Shown here: piece after piece, positions 9,590 to 19,999 of the stretch
Position numbering within the stretch: the stretch's first letter is position 1
Layout: each line of letters begins with the position of its first letter
Source: DATATJ01 sp963789075
GTDB taxonomy: Bacteria; Acidobacteriota; Vicinamibacteria; Vicinamibacterales; CAVVIG01
Assembly: GCA_963789075.1 (NCBI GenBank)
Contig: CAWBJQ010000014.1
Span: forward strand, 372,001-436,000
Direction of reading: 5' to 3'
Length of the DNA stretch: 64,000 nucleotides
Translations under genes and position numbers: made by a program
Notes under the pieces: model-generated
Seen by the model: only the letters and a program-made list of their open reading frames with translations
Told to the model about the DNA's origin: nothing
Database searches by the model: none

Positions 9590-9696
9590 CGCGCGGACCC
9601 CGCTCGGCTAAAGCCGCGCTACGGGGTGTTGCGCGGACTCCGCTCGGCCGCGCCGAGCGTACCGGCGATCGGTAGCGCGAAGGCTTTCGCCGAGCG
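9590..9696. repeat. REP-like palindromic repeats upstream of the DUF523 gene
   Basis: Base 9597 onward carries a CCCCGCTCGGCTAAAGCCGC unit followed by GCTACGG, and 9672-9696 carries the GTAGCGCGAAGGCTTTCGCC unit followed by GAGCG. They are in opposite orientation. They belong to the same family as 8819 and 28941. Confidence 0.6.
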
Positions 9697-9703
9697 TTCC
9701 CCT

Positions 9704-10168
9704 ATGGAAAGAATTCTCGTCAGCGGCTGCCTGCTTGGCGAAAAAGTGCGCTACAACAGCGGCGCGGCCACAAGCGACGACCCGTCGCTGCACCGCTGGC
9801 TCGCCGAGGGGCGTGTGGTGAGCTTTTGTCCGGAAGTCGCCGGTGGGCTTGGCACGCCGCGGCCGCGGGCCGAGCGGCGCGGAATGCTGGTCATCACCGA
9901 AGATGGCGCGGATGTGACGAGCGCGTTTGCCCGGGGCGCAGAACTGGCGCGGGAGGCCGCTCGTCTGCATCGCATTCGCGTCGCCGTGCTCAAAGATGGC
10001 AGCCCCTCGTGCGGCAGCGGCTACGTGCACGACGGGACCTTCACCGGTCAACGGACTGACGGCGCTGGCACGACGACAGACGCGCTGCGATCCGACGGCA
10101 TCCGAGTATTCAGCGAGCGGCAGATCGCCGAGGCAGCGGCGTACCTGGCTGCATTGGAGGCGACGTGA
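9704..10168 (+). CDS. DUF523 family protein
   Basis: 154 residues from ATG 9704, chosen over an upstream in-frame start at 9626 because MERILVSGCLLGEKVRYNSG is the canonical N-terminus and the upstream part is repeat sequence. DUF523 hallmarks are visible: SGCLLGxxVRYNG-like start, FCPEVxGGLGTPRP, and VLKDGSPSCGSGYVHDGTF with conserved Cys. The fixed Cys residues (C9, C42 and the SCGSG Cys) suggest a metal or Fe-S site. No biochemical role is established. It lies 52 bases before gluQ. Confidence 0.87.
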   Translation: MERILVSGCLLGEKVRYNSGAATSDDPSLHRWLAEGRVVSFCPEVAGGLGTPRPRAERRGMLVITEDGADVTSAFARGAELAREAARLHRIRVAVLKDGSPSCGSGYVHDGTFTGQRTDGAGTTTDALRSDGIRVFSERQIAEAAAYLAALEAT

Positions 10169-10220
10169 CGCAGCCTTCCGTGATGATCCAGCCGACGCCG
10201 TGCGTCAGGCCGCGGCGCGC

Positions 10221-11105
10221 GTGACCGTCAGCCGATTCGCGCCGGCGCCCACCGGCTACCTCCATCTCGGCCACGTGCTCAATGCGATTTACGTCTGGGG
10301 AGTGACGCGCGCGGCCGGCGGACGCGTGCTGTTGCGGATCGAAGATCACGATCGGCAGCGCAGCCGGACGGAATTCGAAGACGCGATCCTCGAAGATCTC
10401 GCGTGGATGGGGTTTGTCGCGGACGGGCCGGCACACAGGCCGGCCCCTACCAACCGGCTCGTCCGACAGAGTGATCGCGAATCGATCTACGACGAAGCGC
10501 TGGCGCGTCTGCGCGATGCAGGCCTGGTGTACGCCTGCCAGTGCTCGCGCGCGGCTATCGGACAGGCACAAACGGTCCAAGGGACTGCGGCCGAACAACG
10601 CTATCCCGGCACGTGTGCCGAGAAGCATCTGGCCGAAGGGCCTGGGCTCGGCGTGCGTGTGCGACTACCAGAAACCATTGAACGCTTCGGGGACCTGCGG
10701 CACGGACCCCAGACGCAGCGCCCCTCCGAACAGTGCGGCGACCTGCTCGTCAAAGATCGCGACGGCAATTGGACGTACCAGTTTGCCGCGACCGTCGACG
10801 ACTACGTGCAGGGCGTGACGCTGGTGATTCGCGGCGACGATCTCCTCGCATCCACCGGCCGGCAGCTCCTGCTCGCACGGATGCTGGGCCGTCAAGTGCC
10901 GCCACAGTTCTTGCACCACGCGCTGCTGATGAAGAGCCCGACCCAGAAGATCAGCAAGTCCGATGGCGACACCGGCGTCCGCGATCTGCGCGCACGTGGG
11001 TGGAGAGCGGCGGACGTGATCGGTGAAGCGGCCTGTCGCGGTGGCCTGATTCCCGAGCCGCGGCCGCTCGAGGCAGCGGAAGTTTCGTCTATCATGGCTC
11101 CGTGA
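10221..11105 (+). CDS. gluQ: Glutamyl-Q tRNA(Asp) synthetase
   Basis: About 294 residues from GTG 10221, the length expected for a GluRS catalytic core lacking the anticodon domain. The HIGH-type motif is HLGH (residues 15-18, in FAPAPTGYLHLGH) and the KMSKS-type motif is KISKS. A zinc-site pattern CQC...YPGTC is present, as in YadB-type enzymes. The enzyme transfers glutamate to queuosine of tRNA(Asp). The start was chosen because the preceding in-frame codons are not conserved. Its stop overlaps the next gene start (GTGATG). Confidence 0.9.
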   Translation: MTVSRFAPAPTGYLHLGHVLNAIYVWGVTRAAGGRVLLRIEDHDRQRSRTEFEDAILEDLAWMGFVADGPAHRPAPTNRLVRQSDRESIYDEALARLRDAGLVYACQCSRAAIGQAQTVQGTAAEQRYPGTCAEKHLAEGPGLGVRVRLPETIERFGDLRHGPQTQRPSEQCGDLLVKDRDGNWTYQFAATVDDYVQGVTLVIRGDDLLASTGRQLLLARMLGRQVPPQFLHHALLMKSPTQKISKSDGDTGVRDLRARGWRAADVIGEAACRGGLIPEPRPLEAAEVSSIMAP

Positions 11106-12280
11106 TGCGCTGCCGATCGCGTGCGCTCTGGATCATCGCGATGATGTTCGCGATCGTTTGCGCCGCCGCGAGAAACAGCGCGGCGGCCGGCGAGGGGTTC
11201 TATTGCACGGGGCCGGATTATCTGGCGTACGAATTCAACGGCGACGGCATCCGCCCTGGCCTGCACCAGTTGTGGGTCGTGAATCTCGCCGGCGACGCCG
11301 GCGCCTCCGCGCCGGTCTCCGTCGAGGTCGATTCATTTCAGACGCGCGGCATCCGATGCCTGAAGGACACCGTGGAACTGCTCGGGCCATCGAACGTATT
11401 CGTCGTCGGGCTCGATCGGGCGAAGCAGCCGCAGACGCCGCTTCCGCATTCGATCGTGCCGCACGAACGTCCCGATGTCTTCGAGGCCCCGGAGAGCCTG
11501 GGCGCATCCGCTGCCTCCTTTGCCGCCGGCAACCTCCCGGCCCGCATCACACTCGACACGCCCGCGACGGCAAAGCGCTTCGCGTTGGAGATGACCGGCG
11601 CGCCGCATCGGACAGGAGGCGATCGATCCGTCACACCCTGCATGCTGGACGCCGAAACACATCTGGTGCAATTGAATGCTGCCGGCGCCGCGGACGCCAC
11701 CCGCACGCTCTTCAAAGGCATCGTCGTGCACCAGTGCGCTCCAGGCGAGTTCGACGCGGAGACGGCCGACGGCACTGGTGCGACGCTGCCCGCGCCACCG
11801 TGCGTCGCGACGCCGGGACGCCAAGCGCGGCAGATTACCGGCGAGGCAACTGAGGGCGCCGACGTCACACAACCGATCGGCCCGTTTCTGCTCCAACTGC
11901 GAAGCGAAGGTGAAGACGGATGGGATCTCGCGTTGTTCGAGCCCGGCCGGCGCGACAATCTCGCGCAGTTGAGCAGCCCGCCACACGGACCGTCGCCGTT
12001 GGACATCTTCGCCTGGCACTTTCGAAACGATGACAACACCGGTCCGCCGGTGGCGAGCGCGGCGCCTGGCGGCCGGCATCGTGAATTCGTGTTTTCGCCG
12101 GACGTGGGCCGGACGATGACCTTCAACCTGGAGACGCTGGCGGAAGATCGGGAGCGTGCGGCGGCGTACGGCCGTGGCGCCTTCGACGTCCTGGCGTACG
12201 AGATGACGCCGCGGCAGCTGGGCGAATCGCCCCGTTTGCTGTGGATCAAATTTGCCGCGTGTCTGACATGGCCGCAGTAG
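11102..12280 (+). CDS. Hypothetical secreted protein
   Basis: 392 residues from GTG 11102 or ATG 11105, overlapping the gluQ stop by 4 bases. An N-terminal hydrophobic segment (about 8-28) ending AARNSAAAGEG reads as a signal peptide. The rest contains several Cys (YCTGPDY, IRCLKD, TPCMLD, HQCAPGEF, PPCVATP) that could form extracellular disulfides. I do not recognise any domain; the beta-rich composition and cysteines suggest an exported protein. Coupling to gluQ may be positional only. Confidence 0.6.
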   Translation: MMRCRSRALWIIAMMFAIVCAAARNSAAAGEGFYCTGPDYLAYEFNGDGIRPGLHQLWVVNLAGDAGASAPVSVEVDSFQTRGIRCLKDTVELLGPSNVFVVGLDRAKQPQTPLPHSIVPHERPDVFEAPESLGASAASFAAGNLPARITLDTPATAKRFALEMTGAPHRTGGDRSVTPCMLDAETHLVQLNAAGAADATRTLFKGIVVHQCAPGEFDAETADGTGATLPAPPCVATPGRQARQITGEATEGADVTQPIGPFLLQLRSEGEDGWDLALFEPGRRDNLAQLSSPPHGPSPLDIFAWHFRNDDNTGPPVASAAPGGRHREFVFSPDVGRTMTFNLETLAEDRERAAAYGRGAFDVLAYEMTPRQLGESPRLLWIKFAACLTWPQ

Positions 12281-12309
12281 AATTCACGGACACCAAGGAG
12301 TGACTCGCT

Positions 12310-14403
<2,094 letters not shown>

Positions 14404-14406
14404 TCC

Positions 14407-14646
14407 ATGTATTTCATCTGGCAGATCGTCATCGGCATTCTTGCCGGCTTCCTCGCGGGCAAGATCATGCGCGGACGCGGCTACGGCCTTCTCGTCGATC
14501 TTCTGCTCGGAATTATCGGCTCGATGCTCGGCGGTCTGATCTTCAGCTTTCTCGGGTTGTATTCGTCAGGCGTTGTCGGCGAGTTGGTCGTGGCGACCTT
14601 TGGCGCGGTGCTGCTGATCTACATCGTGCGGCGCATCCGCGGGTAG
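14407..14646 (+). CDS. GlsB/YeaQ/YmgE family stress-response membrane protein
   Basis: 79 residues with the typical three short Gly-rich helices (IVIGILAGFLAGKIMRG, LLVDLLLGIIGSMLGGLIF, VVATFGAVLLIYIVRRI). These transglycosylase-associated proteins are small inner-membrane stress proteins of unknown mechanism. It is 3 bases downstream of the S9 peptidase and convergent with the response regulator that ends at 14662. Confidence 0.9.
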   Translation: MYFIWQIVIGILAGFLAGKIMRGRGYGLLVDLLLGIIGSMLGGLIFSFLGLYSSGVVGELVVATFGAVLLIYIVRRIRG

Positions 14647-14661
14647 AACGTCGGCAAAGGC

Positions 14662-15087
14662 TTACCAATCGAGCGCGGGGGAGGCAGGATCGGGCGCGGC
14701 GTTTGGAGAGGGGCGCGCCTTGTTGAGAAGCCCGCGCGTCAGATCGACGATGTCCTCGACCCACAACGGCTTGTAGAACAGCTCCGCGCCGAGCTCCTGC
14801 ATCTCGACCGCGAGGGCATCGGTGATGCTGTGATCGCCGGTGATGATCGCCACCGGCATGTCGCGGCGCGCGTCGTGCGCGCGGAGCCGATAGAGAAAAC
14901 CGAGGCCGTTGATGAGCGGCATGCGCAGGTCGAGAATGATGGCGTCGGTGTGGCCGGTCTCGACCGTGTGTAGGCCGATTTCCGCGTTGGGCGCGGTCCG
15001 GACCTCGTATCCTTCCAGGCGCAAGGTGTGGGCGAACGTGTCCCGGACGCCCTCATCATCGTCAATAACCAGAATACTGGCAGCCAT
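14662..15087 (-). CDS. Single-domain response regulator
   Basis: 141 residues, receiver domain only: acidic pocket D9-D11 (VIDDDEG), phospho-acceptor D53 (IILDLRMP), Thr switch (AIITGD) and Lys (FYKPLW). There is no output domain; the C-terminus is a short tail. CheY-like proteins of this kind act by protein contact in a phosphorelay. It is preceded with one base spacing by the small gene 15089-15349, so the two form an operon; no histidine kinase is adjacent. Confidence 0.9.
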   Translation of the reverse strand: MAASILVIDDDEGVRDTFAHTLRLEGYEVRTAPNAEIGLHTVETGHTDAIILDLRMPLINGLGFLYRLRAHDARRDMPVAIITGDHSITDALAVEMQELGAELFYKPLWVEDIVDLTRGLLNKARPSPNAAPDPASPALDW

Positions 15088-15088
15088 C

Positions 15089-15349
15089 TCAGTGGGCCTG
15101 AGCGAAAGGCGCCGCCGTGGTGCGCGCGGCGATCAGCAGCCCCTCCAGTTGTTCCTCGCGCACGAGCGCCTTGGAGACGTCGCCGAAATACTCGACGATG
15201 GAGCCGCCGGCGTGATGGATGGCAAGCCGGTAGGGGCCATCATCACCGAGAGCGATCAGCTCCCAGCGCACGAGATCGGAGCCTGCCATGAAGCAATTTG
15301 CCATTGCGTGTACGCAAAACATACTCAAGGGCGATGCCGTCATGAACAT
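15089..15349 (-). CDS. Small hypothetical protein co-transcribed with a response regulator
   Basis: Up to 86 residues; the likely start is the internal Met at about 15288 (MAGSDLVRWELIALGDD), since the preceding residues are not convincing. The segment ELIALGDDGPYRLAIHHAGGSIVEYF, followed by a helix ALVREEQLEGLLIAAR, suggests a small alpha/beta protein. I do not recognise the family. It ends one base before the response regulator start, implying a functional link to signalling. Confidence 0.55.
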   Translation of the reverse strand: MFMTASPLSMFCVHAMANCFMAGSDLVRWELIALGDDGPYRLAIHHAGGSIVEYFGDVSKALVREEQLEGLLIAARTTAAPFAQAH

Positions 15350-15435
15350 GCACAGTGCTGCACATCATTGCGCATGACTGCGCCACGACGGCCGCCAGAT
15401 TCGTAATCGTCTGACTCCGAACGGGCCAGTTTGAG

Positions 15436-15570
15436 AAAAGGGGACGGGAGTCGTTCTTACCGTCGACGCTGTTTCCGCCCTCAGACCAGAAAAGCTAAAG
15501 AAAGCGCGTCAAGAAAGGCAAAAAAAGGGGACGGGAGTCGTTTCCCGGAAAGGGGACGGGAGTCGTTTTC
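15436..15570 (+). repeat. Three copies of AAAAGGGGACGGGAGTCGTT
   Basis: Copies lie at 15436-15455, 15523-15542 and 15549-15568, all in the same orientation, with purine-rich spacer between the first two. The last copy runs into the dut stop codon (complement of TCA, 15569-15571). A reverse copy lies at 48321-48340. This is a REP-like interspersed repeat. Confidence 0.8.
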
Positions 15571-16015
15571 AGGACCCCGTGTGACCAAACCCGCCGGCGC
15601 CCCGGGTGGTCGCCGGCAGCAGGTCCATCGGCTCCCACGCCGCACGGCTCACGGGCGCGATCACGAGCTGCGCGATGCGCATGCCGGGCAGCACCGCGAA
15701 AGGCGCGGCGCCGTGATTGATCAGCAGCACTTTGACTTCCCCGCGGTAGTCGCTGTCGATCGTCCCCGGGGCATTCAAAACCGTGACGCCGTGCTTGTTC
15801 GCCAGCCCCGAGCGCGGCCGGACCTGCGCCTCGAAGCCCGGCGGAATCGCCATCGCGAAGCCGCACGGAATCAACGCGTACTCCCCCGGCTCGAGGATGC
15901 GCGCTTCGGCCAGCGCGGCGCCGAGATCCATGCCGGCCGCATCGGCCGAGAAATATTCAGGTAGCGGCAGGTCGGAGGAGCCGACGCGGGCGATCGGAAT
16001 GCGTACTGAGGTCAT
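15569..16015 (-). CDS. dut: dUTP diphosphatase
   Basis: 148 residues, the standard trimeric dUTPase length. All five motifs can be followed: ADAAGMDL (I), RPRSGLA (II), GTIDSDYRGEV (III, with the catalytic Asp), RIAQLVI (IV) and GAGGFGHTGS (V, the C-terminal lid). The enzyme hydrolyses dUTP to dUMP and pyrophosphate, keeping uracil out of DNA. Its 3' end abuts the GGGGACGGGAGTCG repeats. Confidence 0.96.
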   Translation of the reverse strand: MTSVRIPIARVGSSDLPLPEYFSADAAGMDLGAALAEARILEPGEYALIPCGFAMAIPPGFEAQVRPRSGLANKHGVTVLNAPGTIDSDYRGEVKVLLINHGAAPFAVLPGMRIAQLVIAPVSRAAWEPMDLLPATTRGAGGFGHTGS

Positions 16016-16112
16016 GCCGCCATACTATCGTCGTTTGCTGATCTTCGTCGGGCGCGTCTCGCAACGGCCAAGCTGACGAAATGGCACGCCCCACCCAGGC
16101 GTCGTCGACGCG

Positions 16113-17234
16113 CTATCTCGAGCGTTCGATCACGTCGTAGTAGGTTTGGATCCGGCCGTCGCGAAACGCGCCGATCGCATCTGCCATCGGCTCGATCAAG
16201 GTCGCCGACCGGATCTGCCCGTTCGCGGTCGACGAGGGATAGCGGGCGCCCATGTTGAAGAAGGCGCGGATGAAGGTGCCGTGCTCGTCGAGCGGCAGCG
16301 TGGCGACGTTGCCGAAGAATCGTTTCCACGCGTCGCTCTGGAACAGATACTGCTCGACGTTCGACGTGTAGAACCAGCTCACCGTCGCACCGTGCTCCTT
16401 GAGGTACCGGCCGACGGCGCGGATCGTCTTGTCGCCGCCGAAATCGCCGATGAGCGGGCACGAGCAGGTTGTTGCGCTCGATCGTCGCGCAGCGCCTGGA
16501 AGTTCTCGTCGGTGGCCAGGTAGCTGTGGCGTCCGCCCTGGTCGTCGGTTTCGATCATCAGCTCCGCGTAGCTCGGAAACCATCGGCCGCCGAACTGCCG
16601 CGGAAACGAATAGCGCAGCTCGGGGCCGCCGAGAAGAACGCGCGGTAGACGTACTCGAGGCTCTGCGCGTCCTGGCGGCTGAGCGTGAAGCCATGGTGCT
16701 TCGTCAGCCGATCGAGGACGGCCTGCAGGTTCTTCTGAAACAGCGCCTCGTCGGCGGGCGCCGCCTTGAAGGCGTCGAACAGCGCCTCCGGCGTTGACGT
16801 GCGCTCGAGGCCGGCCGGGCGCGGCGCGCGAGAACAGCCGCGACAGGAAGTCGGCGCGGTCCTCCGACATCTCGATGATCGCCTTGTACATCAGGTGCAG
16901 CAGCATGTTCTGCCGCCGGATGTCGATGATGAACGCGATCCGCGGCGCGAGCGCCGTGATGTAGGTGAAGTTCTGATCCGGCCCGACGCCGATGTAGACG
17001 CCCGCTGGCCGCGCATGCTTCTTCAGCGCGGGGATGACGTGCTGGAACGTGGTTTCGTTCGAGATGAGATTGTCGGAGCGGAAGAAGCCGCCCGGCTCGG
17101 AGAAGTCCGTCGATCATCTTCCAGAACGCGCGGTCGCTCAGCTGCTTCGGCAGCGTCTCGGCCGAGACGTGGACGCGCGGGCCGAGCCAGAGCGCGGCGG
17201 CCAGCAGCGCCGACGCCGCGACGAACGCGGGCAA
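16113..17234 (-). pseudogene. Second copy of the uncharacterised secreted protein (several frameshifts)
   Basis: Read across frames, this is a paralog of the 4097-5176 protein: signal-like start MPAFVAASALLAAALWLGP, then KQLSDRAFWKMID, FRSDNL, VGPDQNFTYITALAPR, LHLMYKAIIEMSEDRADFLSRLFSR, GDFGGDKTIRAVGRYLKEHG, WFYTSNVEQYL, GNVATLPLDEHGTFIR and the end YYDVIERSR. At least four single-base frame changes (near 17110, 16825, 16640 and 16455) break it. The conserved blocks are intact on both sides of each break, which favours sequence error over long-standing decay. Function unknown. Confidence 0.75.
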
Positions 17235-17315
17235 ATGACGACGCGTGGGGAAGCGGCATGGGATCGACCGAGCGGCTCAGTATACGCCCCGCGGCACAAC
17301 GGCTAAACTTAGCTC

Positions 17316-18693
17316 GTGAAGAAGATCTGCGACACCATTCTCGACGCCATCGGCCACACGCCGATGGTGCGGATCAACGCGATCACCAGGGGCGTCGTCA
17401 AGGGCGACGGTGCTGCGCCAAGCTCGAGACGTTCAATCCCGGCAACTCGATCAAGGACCGCATGGCGGTCAAGATGATCGAGGACGCCGAGCGCGCGGCG
17501 CTGCTGAAGCCCGGCGGCACGATCATCGAGGGCACGTCCGGCAACACCGGCATGGGCCTCGCGATCGCCGCGGTCGTCAAGGGCTACAAGTGCATCTTCA
17601 CGACGACCGACAAGCAGTCGAAGGAAAAGGTCGACGCGCTCAAGGCGTTCGGCGCCGAGGTGATCGTCTGCCCGACCAACGTCGATCCCGAGGATCCGCG
17701 GTCGTACTACTCGGTGTCGTCGCGCCTCGAGAAGGAAGTGCCGAACTCGTGGAAGGCGAATCAGTACGACAACCTGTCGAACATCGCAGGCGCACTACGA
17801 GCAGACCGGCCCGGAGATCTGGGAGCAGACCGACGGCACGGATCACGCACCTCGTCGTCGGCGTCGGCACCGGCGGCACGATCTCCGGCACCGGCCGGTA
17901 CCTGAAGGAGCGCAATCCGAAGATCAAGGTGTGGGGCATCGACACCTACGGCTCGGTGTTCAAGAAATACAAGGAGACCGGCATCTTCGACAAGAACGAG
18001 ATCTACCCGTACATCACCGAAGGGCATCGGCGAGGACTTTCTGCCGAAGAACGTGGACTTCGGCGTCATCGATGACTTCGAGAAGGTGACCGACAAGGAC
18101 GCCGCGATCATGACGCGGCGCATCGCGCGCGAGGAAGGCATCTTCGCCGGCAACTCCGCCGGCTCGGCGATGGCCGGGCTGCTGCAGCTCAAGGATCACT
18201 TCACCGAAGACGACGTCGTCGTCGTGATCTTTCACGACCACGGCTCGCGCTATCTCGGCAAGATGTTCAACGACGACTGGATGCGCGAGAAGGGCTTCCT
18301 CGAGAAGAGCGGCATGACCGCGCGCGATCTCGTGGCGTCGGGCTGTCGGGCGAGCTGTTCGCCGTCGAGGCAGAGCGAGCCGGTCGAGCCGCCGCGGCGC
18401 AGGTGATGAGCGAGCACGACTTCTCGCAGATTTCGATCACGCGCGACCGGCCGGCTGGTCGGATCGCTCAACGAGACGCATCTGTACTCGCGAGCTCGTG
18501 CGCGATCCCGGCGTCAAGAGCGCAGCCGGTCGAGACGATCATGCAGCCGGCGTTTCCGTTCGTCGACATCTCGACGCCGGTCGATCTGCTGGCGACGATG
18601 ATCACGCCGGAGAACCCGGCCGTGCTCGTGCGCGACTTCAAGACCGACAAGACGTTCATCATCACGCGCTCGGACGTCATTCGCGTTCTCTGA
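17316..18693 (+). pseudogene. Cystathionine beta-synthase-like PLP enzyme with C-terminal CBS domains (frameshifted)
   Basis: The start is GTG 17316 (VKKICDTILDAIGHTPM). The PLP-fold region is clear: NPGNSIKDRMA with the Schiff-base Lys, EGTSGNTGMGLA phosphate loop, GVGTGGTISGTGRY, and a C-terminal pair of CBS motifs with QPVETIMQPAFPFV and LVRDFKTDKTFIITRSDVIRVL. Full-length enzymes of this type make cystathionine from serine and homocysteine, or act as cysteine synthases; both are possible. At least eight +1 frame changes occur (17409, 17416, 17788, 17841, 18023, about 18345 and two or three in 18448-18520). Deleting one base at each restores a continuous protein, so an error is likely. Confidence 0.85.
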
Positions 18694-18752
18694 AAGTTGG
18701 TGAATTGGTGGCCGCCTCCTACGTCCGCGACCCGACTATCGCTGAGTGACAG

Positions 18753-19505
18753 ATGGCGCCGACTGAAGTGATCGTCGTGACCGGCGGAAGCCGGGGGATT
18801 GGGGCGGCGACGGCGTTGTTGGCCGCCGCTCGCGGGTATGCCGTGGGCGTCAACTATCGCGAGAATCGCGAGGCGGCGGATGCGGTGGTCGCCGGCATCA
18901 CGGCCTCCGGCGGTCGTGCGATCGCCGTGGCCGCCGACGTCTCAGCCGAGTCCGACGTCGTCCGCTTGTTCGACACCGTGGACCGCGACCTCGGACGCGT
19001 CACCGCGCTGGTCAACAACGCCGGCATCATCGGGCGTCAAACCACGGTGGAGCAGATGGATGCCGAGCGGCTGCGCGCCATTTTCGCGACCAACGTGATC
19101 GGCGCTTTCCTCTGCGCGCGCGAAGCCGTGAAGCGGATGTCGACGCGCCGCGGCGGATCGGGCGGCGCCATCGTCAACGTGTCGTCGGCCGCCGCACGGC
19201 TCGGATCGCCGAGGGAGTACGTGGATTATGCGGCGTCGAAGGGCGCGATCGACACGATGACGATCGGCCTGTCGAAGGAGGTCGCGGCTGAGGGCATCCG
19301 CGTCAACGCGGTGCGGCCGGGTCTGATCTACACGGAGATTCACGCGAGCGGCGGCGAGCCGGCGCGCGTCGATCGGCTGAAGACGGCGATGCCGATGCAG
19401 CGCGGCGGCGATCCCGTGGAAGTCGCGCGCGCGATCGTCTGGCTGCTGTCGGACCAGGCGTCGTACTCGACCGGCACGTTCATCGACGTGGCGGGCGGCT
19501 GGTGA
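18753..19505 (+). CDS. SDR family oxidoreductase
   Basis: 250 residues with the classical short-chain dehydrogenase layout: TGGSRGIG (residues 10-17) dinucleotide loop, NNAG (88-91), catalytic Ser in NVSSAAA, and Y159-x3-K163 (YAASK). The C-terminus YSTGTFIDVAGGW fits the 3-oxoacyl-ACP reductase/glucose dehydrogenase branch. NYRENREA after strand 2 suggests NADP preference, which is inference. The gene is intact, between frameshifted CBS and the DinB gene 4 bases downstream. Confidence 0.92.
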   Translation: MAPTEVIVVTGGSRGIGAATALLAAARGYAVGVNYRENREAADAVVAGITASGGRAIAVAADVSAESDVVRLFDTVDRDLGRVTALVNNAGIIGRQTTVEQMDAERLRAIFATNVIGAFLCAREAVKRMSTRRGGSGGAIVNVSSAAARLGSPREYVDYAASKGAIDTMTIGLSKEVAAEGIRVNAVRPGLIYTEIHASGGEPARVDRLKTAMPMQRGGDPVEVARAIVWLLSDQASYSTGTFIDVAGGW

Positions 19506-19509
19506 AGAT

Positions 19510-19989
19510 TTGAGGCACATCGTGATCGATCCGCTTCGTGAACAGGTCGCGCGCCTTCTGGACTGGGAGGACGCGCACGTGGGCTTCGACAAAACCGTGA
19601 AAGGGATCGCGCCGCGGTTCCGGGGCGTCGTGCCGGAGGGGCTGCCGCATTCCGCCTGGCAGCTCGTGGAACATCTGCGGATCACGCAGGCAGACATCCT
19701 CGAGTTCTGCCGCAGCGCCCGCTACAAAGAGAAGAAGTGGCCGGACGCGTACTGGCCGGCCTCACCGCGGCCGTCGAGCGCCGCGGCGTGGACCCGCTCG
19801 CTGACCGCGTTTCGCCGCGACCGCAAGGCCCTTCAGCGCCTCGCCAGAAGCTCGACGATCGATCTGTTCGCGACGATCCCGCACGGCTCGGGGCAGACCT
19901 ACCTGCGTGAGCTGCTGCTGATCGCCGATCACACGGCGTATCATCTCGGACAGATCGTGATCGTCAGGCGAGCCCTCGGAATCTGGTAA
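19510..19989 (+). CDS. DinB/DfsB-like four-helix protein
   Basis: 159 residues from TTG 19510 (or GTG 19522). The pattern WQLVEHLRITQADILEF, a central LTAFRRDRKALQRLA helix, and LLLIADHTAYHLGQIVIVRR with three His positions spaced like the metal site of DinB-superfamily proteins supports the call. Members bind a divalent metal and some act as thiol transferases. It sits between the SDR and the M29 aminopeptidase with short gaps, so it may share a transcript. Confidence 0.82.
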   Translation: MRHIVIDPLREQVARLLDWEDAHVGFDKTVKGIAPRFRGVVPEGLPHSAWQLVEHLRITQADILEFCRSARYKEKKWPDAYWPASPRPSSAAAWTRSLTAFRRDRKALQRLARSSTIDLFATIPHGSGQTYLRELLLIADHTAYHLGQIVIVRRALGIW

Positions 19990-19999
19990 TTGGAGCGCT

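Noticed and set aside
15436..15570. CRISPR-like array at the GGGGACGGGAGTCG repeats
   Set aside because: Only three copies with irregular spacing (67 and 6 bases), no cas genes and no regular spacers.
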